DNA of 64,000 bases from CAXMQZ01 sp963719055 (GCA_963719055.1 CAVRAU010000027.1:372001-436000); one strand, 5' to 3'; positions 1 through 8,982 are shown, counted from the stretch's first letter. Numbers and translations are program-made. Notes: generated by a model not told the origin, from the letters alone.

Positions 1-106
1 CAAACCAGGCAACGGGCCCGGTATGAAGGAACATCTGGATCAGTCCCGGCGCGGCCGGCTCACCGATCTGAGCCAGAAGGACGGAAACCTCAAACATGCG
101 AATCAT
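1..106 (-). CDS. N-terminus of a probable MotA/TolQ/ExbB proton-channel protein (cut by window edge)
   Basis: On the minus strand an ATG at 106 opens a frame that runs off the window start after about 35 codons. A GGGAGAA ribosome-binding site lies just upstream. The peptide contains LIQMFLHTGPVAWF, which resembles the N-terminal stretch before the first membrane helix of TolQ/ExbB proteins. These form the inner-membrane proton channel that energises TolR/ExbD. It is divergent from etfB, with about 200 bases between. The fragment is too short to be sure, and any membrane protein starting this way would fit. Confidence 0.4.
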   Translation of the reverse strand, partial: MIRMFEVSVLLAQIGEPAAPGLIQMFLHTGPVAWF

Positions 107-308
107 GGGTTCTCCCTATCAGCGGGGCACAAGGTAGCATGCCCGTTCCAGCCTGTAAACGTCGATGCAGGCCCCACTCACCCCGATGAACCTCCGTGGT
201 AAACTCCGACTAGAGCCTTTCCGGGCGCGCGGTGGCGGGTCCGCTACCGTTCCCGGCTCGCTCTTCCGGCTCGAATCCACATCGGCAAAGCAAGGAGGAC
301 CAACCTAG

Positions 309-1103
309 ATGAAAATCGCGGTCTGTATCAAACAGGTGCCCGACAGCGAAGCGCGGTTGCGCATCGCTGGCGACGGCAAGTGGATCGAAGAAGACGAAGT
401 GCAGTTCGTTATCAATGAAAGCGACGAGTACGCCCTGGAAGAGGGTTTGACTCTGGCCGAGAAGACCGGCGGCGAGGTCGTGGTCTTCAGTCTCGGGCCG
501 GACCGGGTGCGCGAAGCTCTGCGAAAAGCCCTCGCGCTCGGCGCCGCGCGAGCCGTTCATTTGAACGACGAAGCCTTCGCTGGCGGCGACAGCCTGGCCA
601 CGGGCAAGGCACTGGCGGCGGCGATCGGCAACGAGGAGTTCGATCTGGTCTTGACCGGATCGCAGTCTGACGATGTTGGCTTCGGCTCGACCGGATCGGT
701 CATCGCCGGCCATCTGGGCTGGCCCCATGCCTGGCTGGTGATGGGCGTGGAGATGGACGACGATGCGCGCGGCGCCAAGGTGACCCGTGAAATGGAAGCT
801 GGCATGAACGAGATCTTTCATCTCCAGATGCCCGCCGTCCTGGAGATCCAGGCGGGGATCAACAAGCCACGCTATGCCTCTCTCAAAGGGATCATGCAAG
901 CCAAGCGGAAAGAGATCGCACCGAAGTCACCTGCCGACCTGGGGTTGGCTGCCGACGAAGTGGGGGAGAGTGGCTCGGGGATCGAGGTACTCAGCGTAGC
1001 ACTGCCAGAGGGCGGTGAGGCGGCCCAGATCATCGAGGGCGATCCGGCGGAAGCGGCCCGGATTCTGGTCGAGAAACTGCAAAAGGAAGCGAGGGTCCTG
1101 TGA
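309..1103 (+). CDS. etfB: Electron transfer flavoprotein beta subunit
   Basis: Cytoplasmic electron-transfer flavoprotein, beta (AMP-binding) subunit, 264 aa, the normal family length. The start MKIAVCIKQVPDSEARLRI is the standard EtfB N-terminus. The nucleotide-binding core (LVLTGSQSDDVGFGSTGSV, about residues 113-131) and the later LEIQAGINKPRYASLKGIM segment, which resembles the EtfB signature, are present. EtfAB accepts electrons from acyl-CoA and other flavin dehydrogenases and passes them to ETF-quinone oxidoreductase. An AAGGAGG ribosome-binding site at 291-297 supports the ATG at 309. The stop codon overlaps the etfA start, so the two are translationally coupled. No acyl-CoA dehydrogenase is adjacent. 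Confidence 0.96.
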   Translation: MKIAVCIKQVPDSEARLRIAGDGKWIEEDEVQFVINESDEYALEEGLTLAEKTGGEVVVFSLGPDRVREALRKALALGAARAVHLNDEAFAGGDSLATGKALAAAIGNEEFDLVLTGSQSDDVGFGSTGSVIAGHLGWPHAWLVMGVEMDDDARGAKVTREMEAGMNEIFHLQMPAVLEIQAGINKPRYASLKGIMQAKRKEIAPKSPADLGLAADEVGESGSGIEVLSVALPEGGEAAQIIEGDPAEAARILVEKLQKEARVL

Positions 1104-2089
1104 TGTCGAACACCGTGTGGGTAGTCGTTCAACAGCGCGAGGGCAAGCTGCACAAGATGTCCCTCGAGGCGGTGCGCGCCGGACAACTGATCGCTTCGAT
1201 GATCGGCGGTCGGGCAGAGGCCGTGATCCTGGGATCACAGATTGGCGATGCCGCTCAGCAGTTGGCGGGTTATGACCTGGGAGCCGTGCGCACCCTCGAC
1301 AACGAGAAACTCGCCGACTACACGCCTGGGGCCTATATCGGAGCCCTGCAAGCGGCCTTCAACCAAGAGCAGCCCGCCTATTTGGTCTTTCCTCACACCT
1401 ATCAGACCGTGGACTATGCACCGCGACTGGCTCAGGCGCTGGGCGGTATCCTCGTCCCTGAAGTGACCGGGATCGAAGAGGGAGATGCCGGGCTGGTCTG
1501 GCGACGGCCGGTGATGAACGGCAAGCTGGAAGCTCGGGTTCGAGCTCGAGGCGACGGGCCCGTCATCGTCAGCGTCCAGTCTGCGGCTTTCCCCGCGGAC
1601 GAGGTCGCCACAGGTCAGGCCCCGGTCGAGAGCCTGTCGATCGAGGCGACGGACCTGGAGAGTGATCGCCAGATCCTCGGTGTCGAGGAAGCGGCCGCCG
1701 GCGAGGTCGATCTGACGCAGAGCGAGTACATCGTCGCCGTGGGGCGCGGTGTGGGAGATGCCGACAAGATCGGTCCGCTCGAGGATCTCGCCAAGGCTCT
1801 GGGGGCCGAACTGGGCGCCAGTCGCCCCGTCATCGACAATGGCTGGCTACCCCGCGAAAGACAGGTCGGCTCGAGCGGCCAGACCGTGGCACCGAAGCTG
1901 TATCTTGCCGCCGGAATCTCGGGAGCGATCCAGCATCTGGTGGGCATGAAGGGTGCGCAGGTGATCGTGGCCATCAACAAGGATCGGGGTGCCCCTATCT
2001 TCAACGTGGCCCACTACGGCATCGTCGGGGATCTGCACGAAGTCGTGCCGGCGCTCGCGGCAGCGGTGCGCGAGGCAAAGGGCGACTAA
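1103..2089 (+). CDS. etfA: Electron transfer flavoprotein alpha subunit
   Basis: FAD-carrying alpha subunit of the electron-transfer flavoprotein, about 328 aa. The C-terminal FAD domain is clear: residues from roughly 250 read GSSGQTVAPKLYLAAGISGA, followed by GMKGAQVIVAINKD and an IVGD segment, all typical of EtfA. The N-terminal domain forms the interface with EtfB. The ATG at 1103 overlaps the etfB stop (TGATG); a GTG at 1100 is an alternative start. The gene converges on the methyltransferase gene, the two stop codons overlapping by four bases. It forms a two-gene unit with etfB. Confidence 0.96.
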   Translation: MSNTVWVVVQQREGKLHKMSLEAVRAGQLIASMIGGRAEAVILGSQIGDAAQQLAGYDLGAVRTLDNEKLADYTPGAYIGALQAAFNQEQPAYLVFPHTYQTVDYAPRLAQALGGILVPEVTGIEEGDAGLVWRRPVMNGKLEARVRARGDGPVIVSVQSAAFPADEVATGQAPVESLSIEATDLESDRQILGVEEAAAGEVDLTQSEYIVAVGRGVGDADKIGPLEDLAKALGAELGASRPVIDNGWLPRERQVGSSGQTVAPKLYLAAGISGAIQHLVGMKGAQVIVAINKDRGAPIFNVAHYGIVGDLHEVVPALAAAVREAKGD

Positions 2090-2862
2090 TCACTCCGACT
2101 CGCAGCCCGAATCGCATGCAGTGCGATGGCGGCAGCCACGGTCGAGTTGAGAGACTCGACCTGGCCCGCCAGGGGGATCGTGACTCTCAGGGGGTTCCGG
2201 CTCAGGATCTCCTCCGACAGTCCTGGTCCTTCCGCACCCACCACGAGAACCATGGCGCCACCGAGCTTCACTGCACCAAGTGGGACACCGTCTCTCGGAG
2301 CCAACGCCAGCCATGTTGGATTCACCGCAGCGAGGTGGCTGGCGAGATCGGCCGCCTTGGTGCCGATGATCACCTCCATTCGCAACAGGCTGCCCGCCGA
2401 AGCCCGCAAGGATCTTGGATGATTCGGATGAACCGACCCGGGGGCGAGAGCCACTGCGGTCACGGCGAAGGCCTCTGCCACCCGGGCCAGGGCGCCAAGA
2501 TTCCCCGGGTCCTGCAGGCCATCGACATAGAGATAGACGCCGTTGTCCACCGGCATCATCGAGCTCAGTCCTTGACGGGGCAGAGAACACACGGCCAGGA
2601 CTCCACGAGGGGAATCGGCATCGCACAGATACTCGATGAGATGGGGGGCTACCTCGGTGACGGACAAGCCGGGCTCCGAAAGCAGATCCCTGCCTTCATC
2701 GCTGCCGAGGAATTCATCGGTTGCCAAGATCGACTCGAGAGCCAGACCGGCCCGCAGGGCCTCGCCGACCAAATGGGGTCCCTCGAGAACAGCCCGGTCG
2801 CCTTTACAGCGTCGAAGCCGACGAATATCCTTTACCTTCTGGTTCTGACGACTGACGATCAT
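2086..2862 (-). CDS. SpoU/TrmH-family RNA 2'-O-ribose methyltransferase
   Basis: SPOUT-class methyltransferase, about 258 aa from the chosen ATG at 2862, that methylates a ribose 2'-hydroxyl in rRNA or tRNA using SAM. The N-terminal SpoU substrate-binding domain (NQKVKDIRRLRRCKGDRAVL, then EGPHLVGEALRAG) precedes the three SPOUT motifs: NLGALARVAEAF, VGAEGPGLSEE and IPLAGQVESLNSTVAAAIAL, which form the trefoil knot and bind SAM. The frame is open upstream to 2952, but the family homology begins at MIVSRQNQ. The start codon shares bases with that of the divergent DUF84 gene. The RNA target cannot be deduced from sequence. Confidence 0.9.
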   Translation of the reverse strand: MIVSRQNQKVKDIRRLRRCKGDRAVLEGPHLVGEALRAGLALESILATDEFLGSDEGRDLLSEPGLSVTEVAPHLIEYLCDADSPRGVLAVCSLPRQGLSSMMPVDNGVYLYVDGLQDPGNLGALARVAEAFAVTAVALAPGSVHPNHPRSLRASAGSLLRMEVIIGTKAADLASHLAAVNPTWLALAPRDGVPLGAVKLGGAMVLVVGAEGPGLSEEILSRNPLRVTIPLAGQVESLNSTVAAAIALHAIRAASRSD

Positions 2863-3460
2863 GGATAAAGATCTTAGAGCCTTCTGGCGACGCTTCCAAG
2901 GCGGAATCGAGATCGCTGTGGCCAGCTCCGCTGCCGACAAGCTGCTCGGCATTCGAGATGGCTTCGTGCGCTACTTCCACCAAGGACTGGGGCGACCGAT
3001 CCCCATCGCCGTGGTTCCCCAGCAAGCGGGTGAGGAACCCTTGGGGCTTCCTTTGAGCGATGAAGAGACCATCGAACTGGCTCGCAGCAAGGCAGCTGCC
3101 GTGCGGGAAGAGCTCGGCCAGGCCTATCATTTCTATGCCGCTGCCGAAGGCGGACTTCATTCCCTGGAGATGGCGGGACGGATACATTATTTTGTGCGCG
3201 CCTGGACAGTGATCATCGGCTTGGCGGGCGAGGCCTGGGGTGCCAGCGGCTCGGTAGAGATCCCTTCTCGGCTTATCGAGGGTCTCGACGACCAGCAGAT
3301 TCCGTTCGCGATACCCGGTACCCGCCGCAAGGGCGGGATGACCAGCTCATTGACCGGCGGTCTGGAAACGCGACGCAACGCGGTCGCCGTGGCTACGTTT
3401 CACGCGGTCTCGTCGGTTTTGTACGGCATCATTGAGAGCCACCCCCTCCGGCGTCACTGA
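2861..3460 (+). CDS. DUF84 / YjjX-type inosine-xanthosine triphosphatase-like protein
   Basis: Protein of 199 aa resembling the DUF84 (YjjX) family, which hydrolyses non-canonical ITP/XTP and keeps the nucleotide pool clean. Visible family features are the N-terminal IAVASSAADKLLGIRDGF phosphate-binding region, the ETIELARSKA segment, the AEGGL motif near residue 94, and the late KGGMTSSLTGG motif followed by TRRNAV. The ATG at 2861 overlaps the minus-strand ATG of the methyltransferase (CATG at 2860-2863), so the two genes are divergent with no leader between the start codons. The usual N-terminal Asn-Pro-Val-Lys motif is changed, so activity is inferred. Confidence 0.7.
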   Translation: MDKDLRAFWRRFQGGIEIAVASSAADKLLGIRDGFVRYFHQGLGRPIPIAVVPQQAGEEPLGLPLSDEETIELARSKAAAVREELGQAYHFYAAAEGGLHSLEMAGRIHYFVRAWTVIIGLAGEAWGASGSVEIPSRLIEGLDDQQIPFAIPGTRRKGGMTSSLTGGLETRRNAVAVATFHAVSSVLYGIIESHPLRRH

Positions 3461-3903
3461 TCTTCCAACTCCTGCCAGCTCTTGCCGTACTTGAGCACGT
3501 CGTGCTTGAGCAGATCGAATTCGTTCTGGCGCTGCATGGGGCGAGCGTCGCGGTACACGGTGTCGCACCGATAGCACACGACCGATTCAGGCAAGCGGTA
3601 GTAGAGAATCAAGTCGACCAGCGAGAGCAGCACCAGCGACAGGCCGTAGGTCCAGGGCACCAGGGCCGCGCCGACGGCGACCAGTGAGCAACCCAGGGCA
3701 CGGTTGAAGTCTCGTTGACGATAGAGGTGGCGGCAGTCACAGATCACGCACCTGTCGATGGAGGTCTCGTCTTCCGGCGACCAGCCGTCAATATCGATCT
3801 CGACGATCTCAGAGCAGCTGGGACACGGGAGCTCCTTCTGCTGCCTCTCGAGACGAGACTTGAATGGCATTCCACAGGCCTTGCACTGGGTGCGGATTCT
3901 CAA
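3454..3903 (-). CDS. Small zinc-ribbon membrane protein of unknown function
   Basis: Unrecognised 149-aa protein. It has CxxC pairs near residues 8/11, 27/30 and 52/55 plus a later CYRC, so one or two zinc ribbons are likely. Two adjoining hydrophobic stretches (about residues 71-101) could be membrane helices, placing the ribbons in the cytoplasm. A TTG at 3903 is the start chosen; a GGAG lies about ten bases before it. It follows the membrane-protein gene at 3919-4734 by 15 bases and probably belongs to the lptF-lptG transcription unit. Its stop overlaps that of the convergent DUF84 gene. I make no functional claim. Confidence 0.7.
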   Translation of the reverse strand: MRIRTQCKACGMPFKSRLERQQKELPCPSCSEIVEIDIDGWSPEDETSIDRCVICDCRHLYRQRDFNRALGCSLVAVGAALVPWTYGLSLVLLSLVDLILYYRLPESVVCYRCDTVYRDARPMQRQNEFDLLKHDVLKYGKSWQELEDQ

Positions 3904-3918
3904 CGGTGTCGTCTCCAG

Positions 3919-4734
3919 CTACACCGGCACTCCAGTGGTCACGGATAGATACAGAGCGGTGATCTCGCCGATCAAGCTGCCCATGAGTAGAACGTAGAGA
4001 ATGCCGGTCGCGGATTGGTTGGATCGATTCCGCGCACAGTGCAGAGACATCAGCGCCAGCAACAGCGGGATGGCCAGGCCCCATAGGACCCGGAACCAAA
4101 AGAACATGCCCTGCCCGCCGAGATCCACCAAGAGACTCCAGGGGTGGGGCAGCACGAAGGGATCGACCGATCGAGCCGCGATCAGACTTGCGCCGACGAC
4201 AACGGCACGCAGAACAACCGCCGCCGTCAGGACCCGACAGAATGTAACCAGGTGACGGAAGCTGAGCTTGGGCGAGATCAGGTACCAGTGGCCCAGAAGC
4301 ATGGTCACCAGCGACCAACCGAGGAGGATAGCCGAGCTCGACAGACTCGAGATCAGGAGAATCTGGCGAAAGGGGAGGGGAGTCCGGCCCTCGATCAAGG
4401 TGGTTCCGCTCAACAGCAGCGCCCAGGTCACGGCGATCAGGGCCAAGGCGGCCGGTATCCGAACCCATTGCCAGCGCTCGACCCACACCGCTCCGTAATA
4501 GAGAAGCACAGCTCCAACAGAGATCCAGAGCATCACCATGCCCAGGTTGTCTTGGGGTCCGAAGGGCTGGATAGGGGAGAGCAGGACCACTGCCACCACC
4601 AAGGCCAGCAGCCCGAGAACGATGAGAGCGTTGAGCTGGAAGTAGCCACGCCCCAGATCCTTCTCGGGAATCCAGAAAAGCGTCGACAGTGTGCCGGCAA
4701 TCAGCGCCAGCAGAAAGAGGATGAAAACGCTCAT
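3919..4734 (-). CDS. Polytopic membrane protein of unknown function
   Basis: Unrecognised 271-aa protein with about seven or eight hydrophobic segments covering most of its length, so an integral inner-membrane protein. It starts seven bases after the lptG stop, with a GAGGGGAC ribosome-binding site overlapping that gap, so it is almost certainly co-transcribed with lptF and lptG. The zinc-ribbon gene follows. Conserved polar residues that would suggest a transporter or enzyme were not recognised. The position invites a link to envelope assembly, but that is only context. Confidence 0.75.
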   Translation of the reverse strand: MSVFILFLLALIAGTLSTLFWIPEKDLGRGYFQLNALIVLGLLALVVAVVLLSPIQPFGPQDNLGMVMLWISVGAVLLYYGAVWVERWQWVRIPAALALIAVTWALLLSGTTLIEGRTPLPFRQILLISSLSSSAILLGWSLVTMLLGHWYLISPKLSFRHLVTFCRVLTAAVVLRAVVVGASLIAARSVDPFVLPHPWSLLVDLGGQGMFFWFRVLWGLAIPLLLALMSLHCARNRSNQSATGILYVLLMGSLIGEITALYLSVTTGVPV

Positions 4735-4741
4735 CGTCCCC

Positions 4742-5860
4742 TCAGCTCTTGACCCCGAGAAGCAGATAGAGCGACAGAATCATGAAAGCGATATTCGGGC
4801 TCCAGACCGCCACCAGAGGCGGCAGGGCACCGGTCTCTCCCAGGGTAGAGGTAAAAGCCAGCATGGCGTAGAAGACCATCCCCAGGACTATACCGATACC
4901 CACCCCGTAGAGCGTCCCCCGGCGTCCCAGGCGAAAGGAGAAGGGGAGCGCCACGAGCGACATGACGATGGATGCGAAGGGGAGAGAGATCTTCTTGTGC
5001 AGCTCCACTTCCAGATCGGGCACGGCTTGCCCACTGCCCTGGATCTCTTCGATGTGTTCCCGCAATTCCCCATACGTCATGGCATCGGGGAGCTTGTACT
5101 CCGACTCGAAATAGTCCGGCGTTTCCGGGTAGTAATCGATCACCGGCTGGTTGAAGTTCCGATATTCGAGCACCTCGCTCGATTCGAACGCTCGCACCCA
5201 ACCCTCGTTGAAAAGCCAGGCTTCGCCGAGATAGCGGGCCGTATCGGAATAGAGACGCCGGGTCAGCCCGCCCCGGTCATCGAACTCGAAGACCTGCAGG
5301 CTTCGCAGTTGCTTTTCCTCATCATCGTAGTCCTGATAGTTGTAGATGTATCGCCCCTGGCCGAACAACCACTGCCGGTCGGCGCGGCGATACGATCGAG
5401 CTGCGGTACGACCCCGGATTCTGTCCTTGAGCTGAGCCGCGCGTTCATTGGTAGCGGGCAAGATCGTGGTCTGCAAGAAACCTCCGAGCACCGCGATGAA
5501 AACCGCCGCGATGATCGCGGGTATCGCCAAGCGATACAGACTGATTCCCAACGACTTCGCTGCCGTGACCTCGTTGGTCTTCGAGAGCAGACCGAAGATC
5601 ACCAGAGTCGTGACCAGAACCGCCATGGGTGAGATCTCATACAGCAGTCCCAACGAGAGATACCGGTAGTAGTCGAGGATGACGCTGAGAGGCACGTCGT
5701 TGCGAAAGATCTCATCGATGCGGTCCGAGAGATCGGCGACGACCGAGATGGCGACTCCGGAAAGCAGAACCAACACCGCCACGGCACCGAACATGCGCAT
5801 GACATAGCGATCGAGCAGATTGGGAAATCTCAGTCGCAAACGAGGCAGACGCAGCACCAC
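4742..5860 (-). CDS. lptG: LPS export permease LptG (YjgQ-type)
   Basis: LptF/LptG-family permease, 372 aa, normal length. It has three N-terminal membrane helices, a periplasmic beta-jellyroll (roughly residues 130-290) and three C-terminal helices. With LptF and the LptB ATPase it extracts lipopolysaccharide from the inner membrane and passes it to LptC. The N-terminus (NLLDRYVMRMFGAVAVLVLL) and the LHKKISLPFASIVMSLVALP segment before the fifth helix are family hallmarks. The GTG at 5860 keeps the conserved LLDRYV region. It lies downstream of lptF; lptB and lptC/A are about 12 kb away in the same orientation. Confidence 0.9.
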   Translation of the reverse strand: MVLRLPRLRLRFPNLLDRYVMRMFGAVAVLVLLSGVAISVVADLSDRIDEIFRNDVPLSVILDYYRYLSLGLLYEISPMAVLVTTLVIFGLLSKTNEVTAAKSLGISLYRLAIPAIIAAVFIAVLGGFLQTTILPATNERAAQLKDRIRGRTAARSYRRADRQWLFGQGRYIYNYQDYDDEEKQLRSLQVFEFDDRGGLTRRLYSDTARYLGEAWLFNEGWVRAFESSEVLEYRNFNQPVIDYYPETPDYFESEYKLPDAMTYGELREHIEEIQGSGQAVPDLEVELHKKISLPFASIVMSLVALPFSFRLGRRGTLYGVGIGIVLGMVFYAMLAFTSTLGETGALPPLVAVWSPNIAFMILSLYLLLGVKS

Positions 5861-7113
5861 ATCCGCTCGGCCCGCAGAGCCGTTTGTAGAGTTGGCACCC
5901 GACAGATGGCTGCCTCGCAGGCCGAGCGAACCTCTTCTTGAAGAAATCCAGCCTCAAAAGAGAGAACTTGCGAAACCAACGATCCAGGCGCCCGAGCAGA
6001 AGCGAGCGATCGCTGTTGCGGCGGATGATCAGAAAGATCCCGACGATCGTGAAGATCAGGTTGGGCAGCCACATGGCCAGCGGCGCGGACATCTTGCCGA
6101 CCCGGGCCATCTCCTCGCCGTTGTTGAGGATGATGTAGTAGAGCATGATCACGCCGATGGACATGGCAAAGCCCGACGACTTGCTGCTGCTGCGGTTGCC
6201 GCTGACGCCGAGAGGTAGCGCCAGCAACCCGAACACCGCGGTCGCCACTGGGATGGAGAACTTCTTGTGGATCTCCACCTCGGTGATGTTCCTCAACTCT
6301 TCGCTCAAGCCGGGGCTTTTCAGGCGCTCTCGCAGTTCGGGCACGGTCAACTCCCGCACACCCTTGGTGATGTTGATCTTCTGATCCGAGGCGAATCGAT
6401 CGACCAACACCTGTTCGAGACTCTCGAATTGGGTAATGTTGTAACGATCCGGATCTTCCAGATCGACCTCGTGGACGAGGGCGTTTTCCAGATGCAGCAC
6501 CAATCGGTCATTGACCTCGTCGAAACGCACCGAACCGCGCTCAGCAACCGTGGTTTTGCCGACGGTTCCTTCTGGATCTTCGGCCACGAAGACGCCCTCC
6601 CAATGCGAGGCCTCGGGAGGCGCATCGAAGATATACAACACGAGTCCCTGCCAATCCTCATAGAAGACCCGGGGCTCGACGTGTTTGCTGCTGGAACCAG
6701 TGACAATGTCGACGCGAAGCTGCTGCAGGGAATGGTTGGCCCTGGGCAACGTCCAGACCATGAGAAAGACATTGACCGCAGTGAGGAGCAGGGATAGAGC
6801 AAGAACTGGACGGTAGAGTTGAAAGAGACTGACGCCGCAAGAGCGTAACGCCACGAGCTCGCTATCGGAAGAAAGTCGGCCCATTCCGACAAGGACGCCG
6901 AACAAGAGGGCCATCGGGATCGTCAAGACGACGATGTTGGGCATCGTCAAGCAGCAGCAGCTTGCCGACGATGTCCGCCGGCACATCACGGCGCACGATC
7001 ATCTCCGCCGAGCGGAAGAGAAACTGCATCAACAACAAGAAGGTATAGACCAGGAAGCCCAGGGTGACCGGACCCAGGACTTCCATGAAGACATACCGAT
7101 CGAGGCGTTTCAC
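5712..7113 (-). CDS. lptF: LPS export permease LptF (YjgP-type), frame interrupted
   Basis: Partner permease of LptG. The N-terminus (MKRLDRYVFMEVLGPVTLGF) lies in one frame from a GTG at 7113. After VGKLLLL the homology jumps to a second frame (MPNIVVLTIPMALLFGVLVG) near 6945-6960, in a run of CTG codons, so a single-base error is likely. The beta-jellyroll and the EIHKKFSIPVATAVFGLLAL segment follow, and membrane helices end near IVGIFLIIRR. The second frame stays open to 5712, 149 bases into lptG, with no family homology in that tail; the true end is probably near 5870 after another frame slip. Essential in most LPS-bearing bacteria, so a real pseudogene is unlikely. Confidence 0.85.
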
Positions 7114-7272
7114 GTCGCTCGGATTATACGGGGAAACACCTTGGCAAGCAGGGCCGATTCAGCCCGGAGTTTCTTGAGGTCAATCAGAGTCCGATAAGAT
7201 ATATTATGTAAACTTGCATACGCGAACCAGCCATCCCCACCCTCGATCGCAAGCACCAGGACTGCTCTGGGT

Positions 7273-8148
7273 CTATTCGTCTGTGGAACGGAGCTGCTGC
7301 AGGATCTCTTCCAAGGCAGTGATCAAATCGTCACGATCGACCGTACTCCGCCGAAAGCTCATCTGAAGATTGAAGGTCTTGTCGGGTGCCCGGAACTTGA
7401 AGGTGTAGGGCTTTTGCCGTTGTGACTTGCCTGGAACGCCGCTCTTGCCTTTTCGGCTCGCAGCACGCAGATCGTCTCGACTGAGACCCTGTGAAGCGAC
7501 ACGCTCGAGCAAGATCAGCATCTCTTCTGAATCGCTCGTGAGCTTGACAATCTCGAGAAGCACCGACTTGGAGCCGATACCCAGTGCCGTCGCAGCATCT
7601 CGAACCTCTGCGGACATTTCCAGCAGGGCGAGTCCTTCGGTGATCACCGTTCGCGACTTGCCCACCGCTCGAGCGATCTGCTCGTGGGTATAGTCGTGAG
7701 TCTCAGCCAAACGACGATACCCCTCCCCCTCTTCGAAAGGGGTCAGATCCTTGCGCTGGAGGTTCTCCACCAGCGCGATCTCCAGAGCCTCCTGCTCCCC
7801 TACCTGCATCTCGATCACCGGCACCTGGATCAACCCAGCCTCCAAGGCGGCCTGATAACGGCGCTCCCCTGAGATGATTCGGTAGGCTCGACCCGTATCG
7901 TCCCTGTCGGGATTCGGGCGCACCAGAATCGGCTCGAGCACTCCCTTTTCCTCGATGGACGCCGCCAGCTCCGTCAGATCACCCAGGGCATATCGCGGCT
8001 GGGCGGGATCGACGCCGACTTCGTCTACGGAGACCATGCGACCCACAGGCGCCTCGCTGCGAACCGTGAGATCCTCGACAAAATGAGTCGAGTGCCTCAT
8101 CTTGACCTGCTCGGGCAGGCCTCGCTTGCCGCTGGAGGCATCAGACAC
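7273..8148 (-). CDS. parB: Chromosome-partitioning protein ParB
   Basis: DNA-binding CTPase of the ParABS chromosome segregation system, about 291 aa. The N-terminal ParB/Srx domain has the SGERRYQAALEAGL CTP-binding motif and the ALVENLQRKDLTPFEEGEGY segment. A helix-turn-helix follows (YTHEQIARAVGKSRTVITEG), and the C-terminal dimerisation part is divergent. The GTG at 8148 is chosen because it overlaps the end of parA by eight bases, the usual coupling; the frame is open further upstream but inside parA. ParB loads at parS sites near the origin and spreads. No full parS site was seen in the window. Confidence 0.93.
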   Translation of the reverse strand: MSDASSGKRGLPEQVKMRHSTHFVEDLTVRSEAPVGRMVSVDEVGVDPAQPRYALGDLTELAASIEEKGVLEPILVRPNPDRDDTGRAYRIISGERRYQAALEAGLIQVPVIEMQVGEQEALEIALVENLQRKDLTPFEEGEGYRRLAETHDYTHEQIARAVGKSRTVITEGLALLEMSAEVRDAATALGIGSKSVLLEIVKLTSDSEEMLILLERVASQGLSRDDLRAASRKGKSGVPGKSQRQKPYTFKFRAPDKTFNLQMSFRRSTVDRDDLITALEEILQQLRSTDE

Positions 8149-8899
8149 GGCCGAGAATCTCCTCGGACAGCTTGTAGTACTGAAAGGCGCCACTGGACTT
8201 GGGCGCAAACGAGAAGATCGATTCTCGGTAGGCCGGGCTCTCCTCCAGTCGAACACTCTTGGAGATCACGGTGTCGAAGAGCTTGTCCCCGAAGACCTGT
8301 CGCACTTGCTCCCGAATATCCTTGGAGAGCCGCGTCCGATTGTCAAAGAGCGTCAAGAGTGCTCCGAGAATCTGCAAACGCGGGTTCGCTCGCAACTTGA
8401 TCTTGTCGATGGTCTCGAGAAGATCGTCCGTGCCCTCGAGGGCAAAGTAGCTGGATTGAATGGGGATCAAGACATGCGAGGCCGTGACCATGGCGTTGAC
8501 CGTGATGATGCCCAGCGCCGGAGGCGTGTCGATAACGATGAACTCGTAACGGCGTCGAATCTTCTTGACCTCGTCCTTGAGCCGATAGTAGCTGTCCAAC
8601 TCCCCAAGCAGCTTGGCTTCGATCTTCGCCAGGGCGATCGAAGACGGAGCAACCTCCAGGTTCTCCACCAGCTCTGCCTTGCGGATCACATCCGAGAGGC
8701 TAACGTCCGGCTCCACTAGAGCCTCATACACCGTCTGGTCCAGTTCATGGACATTGACGAAGGACAGAGAGCTGTTGGCTTGGGGGTCGAGATCGATCAG
8801 CAGGGTTCGAAGACCCTTGGAGGCGAAAGCCGCTGCGAGGTTGATCGCAGTCGTGGTCTTCCCCACCCCGCCCTTCTGATTGGCAATCGCGATGATCAT
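8141..8899 (-). CDS. parA: Chromosome-partitioning ATPase ParA (Soj)
   Basis: Deviant Walker-A ATPase of 252 aa that moves ParB-bound origins over the nucleoid. The N-terminus reads IIAIANQKGGVGKTTTAINL, the textbook ParA P-loop with the signature lysine. The Walker B-like segment YEFIVIDTPPALG and the later LFDTVISKSVRLEESPA are also typical. It lies directly upstream of parB, overlapping it, in the standard parA-parB order. A perfect 16-base palindrome lies about 70 bases upstream and could be an autoregulatory operator. A second ParA-like ATPase at 28.1 kb is clearly different. Confidence 0.96.
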   Translation of the reverse strand: MIIAIANQKGGVGKTTTAINLAAAFASKGLRTLLIDLDPQANSSLSFVNVHELDQTVYEALVEPDVSLSDVIRKAELVENLEVAPSSIALAKIEAKLLGELDSYYRLKDEVKKIRRRYEFIVIDTPPALGIITVNAMVTASHVLIPIQSSYFALEGTDDLLETIDKIKLRANPRLQILGALLTLFDNRTRLSKDIREQVRQVFGDKLFDTVISKSVRLEESPAYRESIFSFAPKSSGAFQYYKLSEEILGRV

Positions 8900-8966
8900 G
8901 CGGTACCGGGAGTGTATGGGAGCCCTGTGGCGGGGTCAAGCGCTCCTGTCCTCGCAAGCCTCTTGC

Positions 8967-8982
8967 TGTCGGCGCGCCGACA
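8967..8982. promoter_or_regulatory. Perfect 16-bp palindrome upstream of parA
   Basis: TGTCGGCGCGCCGACA is a perfect inverted repeat with no spacer, in the 125-base gap between the nuclease gene and parA. It has no T-tract after it on either strand, so it is a poor terminator. Its place before parA would suit an operator bound by a dimeric repressor, possibly ParA/ParB autoregulation; that is inference. Confidence 0.4.

Noticed and set aside
4691..5632. 313-codon plus-strand frame opposite lptG
   Set aside because: The minus strand encodes a full LptG with the expected helices; the plus frame has no such structure.
7100..7116. GTTTCACGT half of a parS site at the lptF start, near parB
   Set aside because: Only the left half matches the 16-base parS consensus; the right half is unrelated and the bases are codons of LptF.
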